A DNA stretch of 9,651 bases, taken from Ruminiclostridium sp. GTDB taxonomy: Bacteria > Bacillota > Clostridia > DSM-8532. The notes beneath the pieces were generated by a model. The model ran no database searches, was not told the DNA's origin, and saw only the letters and a program-made list of their open reading frames with translations. Both the position numbers and the translations under genes were made by a program. Below are positions 5,984 to 9,651 of this stretch, piece after piece; positions within the stretch are counted from its first letter, which is position 1, and every line of letters begins with the position of its first letter. The DNA lies in NCBI GenBank assembly GCA_003535195.1, contig DOHN01000170.1, positions 2,946 through 12,596 of the forward strand. The letters run 5' to 3'.

Positions 5984-7156
5984 ATGACAATCGGAGAAAA
6001 ATCAGTAAAGGCCCATGCCGAATGGAAAGGTAAAATTGAAGTGATCAGCCGCGCTTCCGTCAGCAATAAGGATGATCTTTCCATCGCATATACTCCCGGA
6101 GTCGCCCAGCCATGTCTCGATATCCAGAAAGATATTAACAAATCTTATGAATTGACCAGAAGACATAATCTTGTCGCCGTGGTAACAGACGGCAGTGCTG
6201 TGCTTGGTCTCGGCAACATCGGCCCTGAAGCAGGCATGCCTGTTATGGAAGGAAAATGTGTTCTTTTTAAGACCTTCGGTGATGTAGACGCATTCCCTCT
6301 TTGCATCCGTTCCAATGATGTGGACACTATTGTAAACACCGTAAAGCTGCTGGCAGGAAGCTTTGGCGGAATTAATCTGGAGGATATCTCCGCTCCCCGC
6401 TGTTTTGAAATTGAAAGAAGGCTCAAGAAAGAGTGCGATGTTCCAATTTTTCATGACGATCAGCACGGAACCGCCATCGTTGCACTGGCCGCAATTTTAA
6501 ATGCCTTAAAAATCGTAAAAAAGGAACTCTCTGAAATTGAAGTCGTTGTCAACGGATCCGGCGCGGCAGGCATTGCTATTACAAAGCTGCTGATGAGTAT
6601 GGGCCTTAAGAAAGTCATTCTTTGTGATACCAAGGGTGCCATCTACAAGGGACGCCCCGGCCTCAACGCGGAAAAAGAATTGATGGCTGAAATTTCAAAT
6701 CTGGAAATGAAAAAGGGAACGCTCAAGGAAGTTATCAAGGGCGCCGATGTATTCTTAGGCGTATCTGCTCCCGGTATGGTTGATCAGGAGATGGTAAAGA
6801 GTATGGCCAGAGATCCTATTATTTTTGCTATGGCCAACCCCACTCCCGAAATTATGCCTAATGACGCGATTGCTGCGGGTGCAAAGGTTATAGGAACCGG
6901 CCGTTCTGATTTTCCTAATCAGATCAATAATGTCCTTGCTTTCCCGGGCCTGTTCAGAGGAACTCTTGATGTAAGAGCCAGCGATATCAACGACGAGATG
7001 AAAATTGCGGCTGCAAAAGCTATTGCATCCTTTATCGGCGATGACGAGCTGGCGCCTGATTATATTATTCCTTCCCCATTTGACAAACGGGTTGCACCTG
7101 CAGTGGCCAAGGCTGTTGCCGAAGCCGCAAGAGCATCCGGCGTTGCTAGAATATAG
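5984..7156 (+). CDS. NAD(P)-dependent malic enzyme (oxaloacetate-decarboxylating malate dehydrogenase)
   Basis: Cytoplasmic enzyme converting malate and NAD(P)+ to pyruvate, CO2 and NAD(P)H. The N-terminal malic domain shows catalytic Tyr36 in YTPGVA, TDGSAVLGLGNIG (68-80), Lys91 in EGKCVLFK, and metal ligands Glu133-Asp134 and Asp159 (DDQHGTA). The C-terminal NAD-binding domain has GSGAAG (191-196), Asp215 ending the second strand, NPTPEI (285-290) and GRSDFPNQINN (306-316). At 390 residues it is the short bacterial form without the phosphotransacetylase-like C-terminal domain. The start has AGGAGG 8 bases upstream. It is second in an operon with the dehydrogenase at 4997, which would make its malate from oxaloacetate. 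Together they turn oxaloacetate and NADH into pyruvate and NAD(P)H. Asp215 hints at NAD, but cofactor choice in this family cannot be read reliably from one residue. Confidence 0.95.
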   Translation: MTIGEKSVKAHAEWKGKIEVISRASVSNKDDLSIAYTPGVAQPCLDIQKDINKSYELTRRHNLVAVVTDGSAVLGLGNIGPEAGMPVMEGKCVLFKTFGDVDAFPLCIRSNDVDTIVNTVKLLAGSFGGINLEDISAPRCFEIERRLKKECDVPIFHDDQHGTAIVALAAILNALKIVKKELSEIEVVVNGSGAAGIAITKLLMSMGLKKVILCDTKGAIYKGRPGLNAEKELMAEISNLEMKKGTLKEVIKGADVFLGVSAPGMVDQEMVKSMARDPIIFAMANPTPEIMPNDAIAAGAKVIGTGRSDFPNQINNVLAFPGLFRGTLDVRASDINDEMKIAAAKAIASFIGDDELAPDYIIPSPFDKRVAPAVAKAVAEAARASGVARI

Positions 7157-7204
7157 CAAAGCGGCTTTATGCCATACTTAATTTGCTTCATTTTACAAAA
7201 CCAT

Positions 7205-7249
7205 GGGGCTATCTCAAAAATAATTTCTTATTTTGAGACAGCCCCTTTT
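7205..7249 (+). terminator. Rho-independent terminator after malic enzyme
   Basis: A long stem: GGGGCT/AGCCCC (7205-7210, 7240-7245), one A-C mismatch, then TCTCAAAA/TTTTGAGA (7212-7219, 7231-7238), with an AT-rich loop. It is followed by TTTTAT. There is no T-run on the minus side, so it serves mainly the plus-strand operon. Confidence 0.88.
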
Positions 7250-7326
7250 ATATCGAATTAGAAGTAAAAAGTTATGTCATAACATTTCCAAGAAAGCCAC
7301 TCAGATACCGGATTATAAATAGAATT

Positions 7327-8202
7327 TCATGCTATAGCCCATGGGTCATCAAAATGTTTTGTTTTATGAACTACATTAACATCTCTACTTTGAGGGTAAG
7401 TATAGCCCCTTTGAGTGCTAGAACCAAAATAATATTGCTCAGATGCTATATTTGTTACAGTAGCTTTTTGTGAAGATAAACCAAGATGCCATGTATCAAC
7501 AACCTGTCCATATGTCCAAGAATTAACTACATCGTAAATAAGTCTAACTTGAAGGAAGTCATCATAATGCCCAAAAGCTATATTTTTTCCAGTGTAATTT
7601 ATCCAACCTCGCAGAAGATTTATCCCTGTACTAATAAAGTTAACATATTCATTATCAATATGATTAGCACCAGTTAGTAATATATTAATAATCTTTTCTG
7701 CAACCGTAGCAGTTTTTATACCTTCTTTAACCAATACATATTGTGTATTTACATCCCACGCATACATTCTATCGGTCCTAAGTAAGTTACCATTATATAC
7801 ATAATATATTGTCTCATCAGATGCCGTCGAAGCATCCAGGGATAAAAACTGTGAAGAGAACAAAGTAACAATTATATTTTTATTTGTTTCGCTTGCAATC
7901 TTGTATTTGTTTTTTATTTCTTCTTTAATCTCTTCTGCAATATCGTTTCTGGCTAAAGCTTTTTCAACCTCTGCCGGCTTAGAAAGATCAATATCTAGTC
8001 TACCGACAGGGAGATAATCGGGCTCTTTATCTTTATTAATTTCTAATGCATAATAGCCATCTAAAGACATTTTAATTCCATCAAATTGAGTATTTTGATT
8101 ATATTCTTTTTGTAAAAGTTCCTTGTTTCCATGAACAACTATGTCATTAGTCTCCGGTCCTGATGCAAAAGAAACTGACTTAAAAGAAAGACATAATGAC
8201 AA
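7327..8202 (-). CDS. Putative secreted protein of unknown function, 5' end uncertain
   Basis: Not recognised as any family. The frame stays open from a TAA at 8236-8238 down to the TGA at 7327. Read back to that stop, the first residues have a Lys, a hydrophobic core (ICLLLVLSLCLSF) and SVSFA before SGPETND, which is a convincing signal peptide with an A-S-G cleavage region. The only usual start codon is the TTG at 8202. It would cut off the basic end and half of the core, and it has no ribosome binding site. The real start is therefore missing from this frame, through a frameshift (perhaps in the A6 run at 8223-8228), decay or a rare start. The body (about 265 residues) has a charged helical stretch near residues 75-100 from the TTG, then a mixed region rich in Tyr, Trp and Asn ending in HFDDPWAIA. 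It lies in an AT-rich stretch with one other orphan gene. Confidence 0.6.
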   Translation of the reverse strand: MSLCLSFKSVSFASGPETNDIVVHGNKELLQKEYNQNTQFDGIKMSLDGYYALEINKDKEPDYLPVGRLDIDLSKPAEVEKALARNDIAEEIKEEIKNKYKIASETNKNIIVTLFSSQFLSLDASTASDETIYYVYNGNLLRTDRMYAWDVNTQYVLVKEGIKTATVAEKIINILLTGANHIDNEYVNFISTGINLLRGWINYTGKNIAFGHYDDFLQVRLIYDVVNSWTYGQVVDTWHLGLSSQKATVTNIASEQYYFGSSTQRGYTYPQSRDVNVVHKTKHFDDPWAIA

Positions 8203-8212
8203 AACCAGTAAT

Positions 8213-8290
8213 AGGCAAATGCTTTTTTGAGTGGTTTAACGCCAATATATAATGCAGATCGAAAATGTGCAAAAATTAACGCATTTGCCT
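8213..8290. repeat. 10-bp perfect inverted repeat bracketing 58 bases at the 5' end of the putative secreted gene
   Basis: AGGCAAATGC (8213-8222) and GCATTTGCCT (8281-8290) are exact reverse complements. They bracket the region where the start of the minus-strand gene should be. In RNA they could pair in the leader. Inverting the inner 58 bases on paper does not give an open reading frame. One such repeat could occur by chance in a window this size. Confidence 0.4.
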
Positions 8291-8398
8291 CACCCCCAAT
8301 AAGAAATAGAACTGTAAAATTATAACAACAGTTTATAAAAATTATCAAATGCAGAAGATAAAGCCAATAGACATAAGCCGAACTATGTGTGAATTTTT

Positions 8399-8436
8399 AA
8401 AATAACTTTAAAGCGATTTATGATTATTTAAAGTTA
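8399..8436 (-). terminator. Possible terminator of the membrane-anchored orphan gene
   Basis: TAACTTTAAA (8403-8412) and TTTAAAGTTA (8427-8436) form a perfect 10-bp stem with a 14-base loop, followed on the minus strand by TTTT. The stem is AT-rich, hence weak. One arm overlaps the last codons of the gene at 8424-8960. Between it and 8290 there is nothing I can identify. Confidence 0.4.
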
Positions 8437-8960
8437 GCCTCTGGAATATGCAGATATTTTGATAATAGTTCTTTTGTGATATTTAGTGCTTCAATGCGAT
8501 TTTCAGCTGGTGCTGCAATAACTAATCCATCACCTGTTGACCATTTGTAATGTGATTCATTTTCCGTTATCATTAGTATATCATGAACAGCAATTATTAA
8601 TTTGCTAAAATTTGAATCTACAATAATCATTCCTAAATTAACAGTTTCATCAGTGTTTTCATCATAATACGGTTCTAGATGACCTTTATTATATTTATCA
8701 AACTTTACTTCATTTATCTTTACCTTAAAATTATCTACAAAAATATCTCCTATATAGTGATAACCAAAAATAAAATCTTTAGAAAATATACCATCAAATT
8801 TTACTGTGACTTCTTTTGTGTAATTTTTATCGCTATCACCAAGTCTATATAAAATTCCTTTACATTCTTTATTAAATTCTCTCGGGTAAGTATATACAGT
8901 ATAAAAAATGACAGTTAATAAAATTAAGGCTACTAATAGCTTAATTACAAATTTCTTCAT
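8424..8960 (-). CDS. Membrane-anchored protein of unknown function
   Basis: A 178-residue protein I do not recognise. It starts MKKFVIKL followed by a hydrophobic run to about residue 22 (LLVALILLTVIFYTVYT), either an uncleaved signal anchor or a signal peptide. This puts residues 25-178 outside the membrane. The outer part contains one Cys (Cys33), several alternating hydrophobic stretches suggesting beta strands (for example VTVKFDGIF, LGMIIVDSNFSKLIIAVHDIL) and a helical end (EALNITKELLSKYL). No catalytic motif is apparent. The ATG at 8960 has GGGAG 7 bases upstream on the minus strand, so the start is good. It is markedly AT-rich: 8761-8820 has 14 G+C in 60 bases against 28 in 6301-6360 in malic enzyme. 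It lies about 190 bases before the putative secreted gene on the same strand. Confidence 0.72.
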   Translation of the reverse strand: MKKFVIKLLVALILLTVIFYTVYTYPREFNKECKGILYRLGDSDKNYTKEVTVKFDGIFSKDFIFGYHYIGDIFVDNFKVKINEVKFDKYNKGHLEPYYDENTDETVNLGMIIVDSNFSKLIIAVHDILMITENESHYKWSTGDGLVIAAPAENRIEALNITKELLSKYLHIPEANFK

Positions 8961-9103
8961 TTTTATACTCCCATCTGACTTATATTAACATTTACCCTAT
9001 ATATTACTTGTCTACCATAACTATACTTAATAAATTTCTTTTTTACAAATGTTCCCTCACTTAATGGGGAAATGTGGGTTTTTGTGTGCTCACCGGGAAC
9101 ACT

Positions 9104-9137
9104 AGAAGAAAGGGCTGTCATTTGACGGCCCCTTCTT
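9104..9137 (-). terminator. Rho-independent terminator of the Cys-rich-tail gene
   Basis: A 15-bp stem (9106-9120 with 9123-9137) with one mismatch and one G-U pair. Its core is GGGCCGTCA / TGACAGCCC on the minus strand, followed by TTTCTTCT. It lies 44 bases past the stop of the minus-strand gene ending at 9182. No plus-strand gene is upstream of it. Confidence 0.7.
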
Positions 9138-9181
9138 GGTCTATTAAATCATTTTTTAGTTACAAGACCTTTGTTCATCCC

Positions 9182-9651
9182 TTATTTTCCATAAAAACCG
9201 CGGCATTTTGCATAATAGTCTCCACGGCAGTCATAGCGCTTATCGCCCTTGCCATCCTCTTTTTCTTCGCATCTGCCTTCCTTCTTGTCTTCGCAGATTT
9301 TCTCGTACTTGTCGCCGTCGCACCTTTCACACTTGTCGTCGTCCTTCTCATCGCCATCGCAAGCTACCGGGATATGCTCCAATCTGACAACCTTGACTAC
9401 GATCTTAACGACATCCTTTTCAAGAAGTTCGTTAAACACCGTTACGCCCTTGCAAGTAGATTCACCGTGTAAGAAATCTTTCTCGCCCTCGACAAATGCT
9501 TCAAGAACTTCCGCTTTATCGCATTCGGTCACTTTTTCACATCCGATGGGGTCAATTTTCACAAAACCTCCAAACGGAATCTTAAAGGTGGCATGGTATA
9601 CAGGGCCGTTGACTATGCCGTCGCAAACATCCTCTACGGTTTTGTAAATGC
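9182..9651 (-). CDS. C-terminal part of an unrecognised protein with a Cys-rich charged tail (partial at right edge)
   Basis: The minus-strand frame is open from the window edge to the TAA at 9182-9184, giving 155 visible residues; the N-terminus lies beyond 9651. A GTG at 9562 is in frame but has no clear ribosome binding site, and coding continues above it, so it is not taken as the start. The first 95 or so residues look like a beta-rich domain (VYHATFKIPFGGFVKIDPIG, then DVVKIVVKVVRL). The PF-x-x-F pattern after a strand is reminiscent of DUF3794/SPOCS domains of spore and coat proteins, but this is only a pattern impression. The last 60 residues carry 7 Cys (one CERC pair) among Asp, Lys, Glu and Gly, ending DYYAKCRGFYGK. 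That is low-complexity and possibly metal-binding or cross-linked. A terminator follows at 9104-9137. Confidence 0.65.
   Translation of the reverse strand, partial: IYKTVEDVCDGIVNGPVYHATFKIPFGGFVKIDPIGCEKVTECDKAEVLEAFVEGEKDFLHGESTCKGVTVFNELLEKDVVKIVVKVVRLEHIPVACDGDEKDDDKCERCDGDKYEKICEDKKEGRCEEKEDGKGDKRYDCRGDYYAKCRGFYGK

Noticed and set aside
7271..7283. GTTATG-T-CATAAC palindrome downstream of the putative secreted gene as its terminator
   Set aside because: The loop is a single base, the stem is AT-rich, and no T-run follows on the minus strand.
9074..9647. Two plus-strand open frames in the right end
   Set aside because: They overlap the minus-strand Cys-rich gene and consist of Ser/Phe/Val-rich or Leu/Ala-rich translation typical of antisense reading, with no family resemblance or ribosome binding site.

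Overview
The window reads as chromosome of a low-to-moderate GC anaerobic Bacillota, most likely a member of Clostridia. The reasons are strong AGGAGG-type ribosome binding sites, a rimO-pgsA gene pair, predicted Rex (NADH-sensing repressor) operators of the clostridial type, and an adjacent malate dehydrogenase-like / malic enzyme pair like the one known from Clostridium thermocellum. Genus cannot be read from the sequence.

Left part (1-1969, minus strand): rimO (ribosomal protein S12 methylthiotransferase) is followed after 14 bases by pgsA (phosphatidylglycerophosphate synthase), a housekeeping unit. A divergent regulatory region of about 300 bases (1970-2276) holds a 10-bp-stem hairpin, a short palindrome, a promoter and a Rex-type operator.

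Central part (2277-7156, plus strand): three metabolic genes in two transcription units. The first encodes an 822-residue fusion of a CoA-disulfide reductase-type flavoprotein, a rhodanese, a TusA domain and a DsrE2-like domain, that is, a complete sulfane-sulfur relay in one chain. It ends at a strong terminator (4768-4799). The second unit has an LDH-fold dehydrogenase whose substrate-specificity residue is Arg, as in malate dehydrogenase, then a short bacterial malic enzyme, then a terminator (7205-7249). Both units carry an 18-bp Rex-like operator a few bases downstream of an identical TATGAT -10 hexamer. This suggests one redox-controlled circuit: when NADH/NAD+ rises, the NADH-consuming flavoprotein and the oxaloacetate-to-malate-to-pyruvate route are derepressed together.

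Right part (about 7250-9060, minus strand): an AT-rich stretch with two orphan proteins, one with an export signal and one with an N-terminal membrane anchor. Neither is recognised. The 5' end of the first looks damaged or mis-sequenced. The last feature (9182 to the right edge, minus strand) is the C-terminal part of a protein that ends in a Cys-rich, highly charged tail. It has a weak resemblance to spore-coat-associated DUF3794/SPOCS-type proteins. No tRNA, rRNA, CRISPR array, transposase or phage gene was seen.
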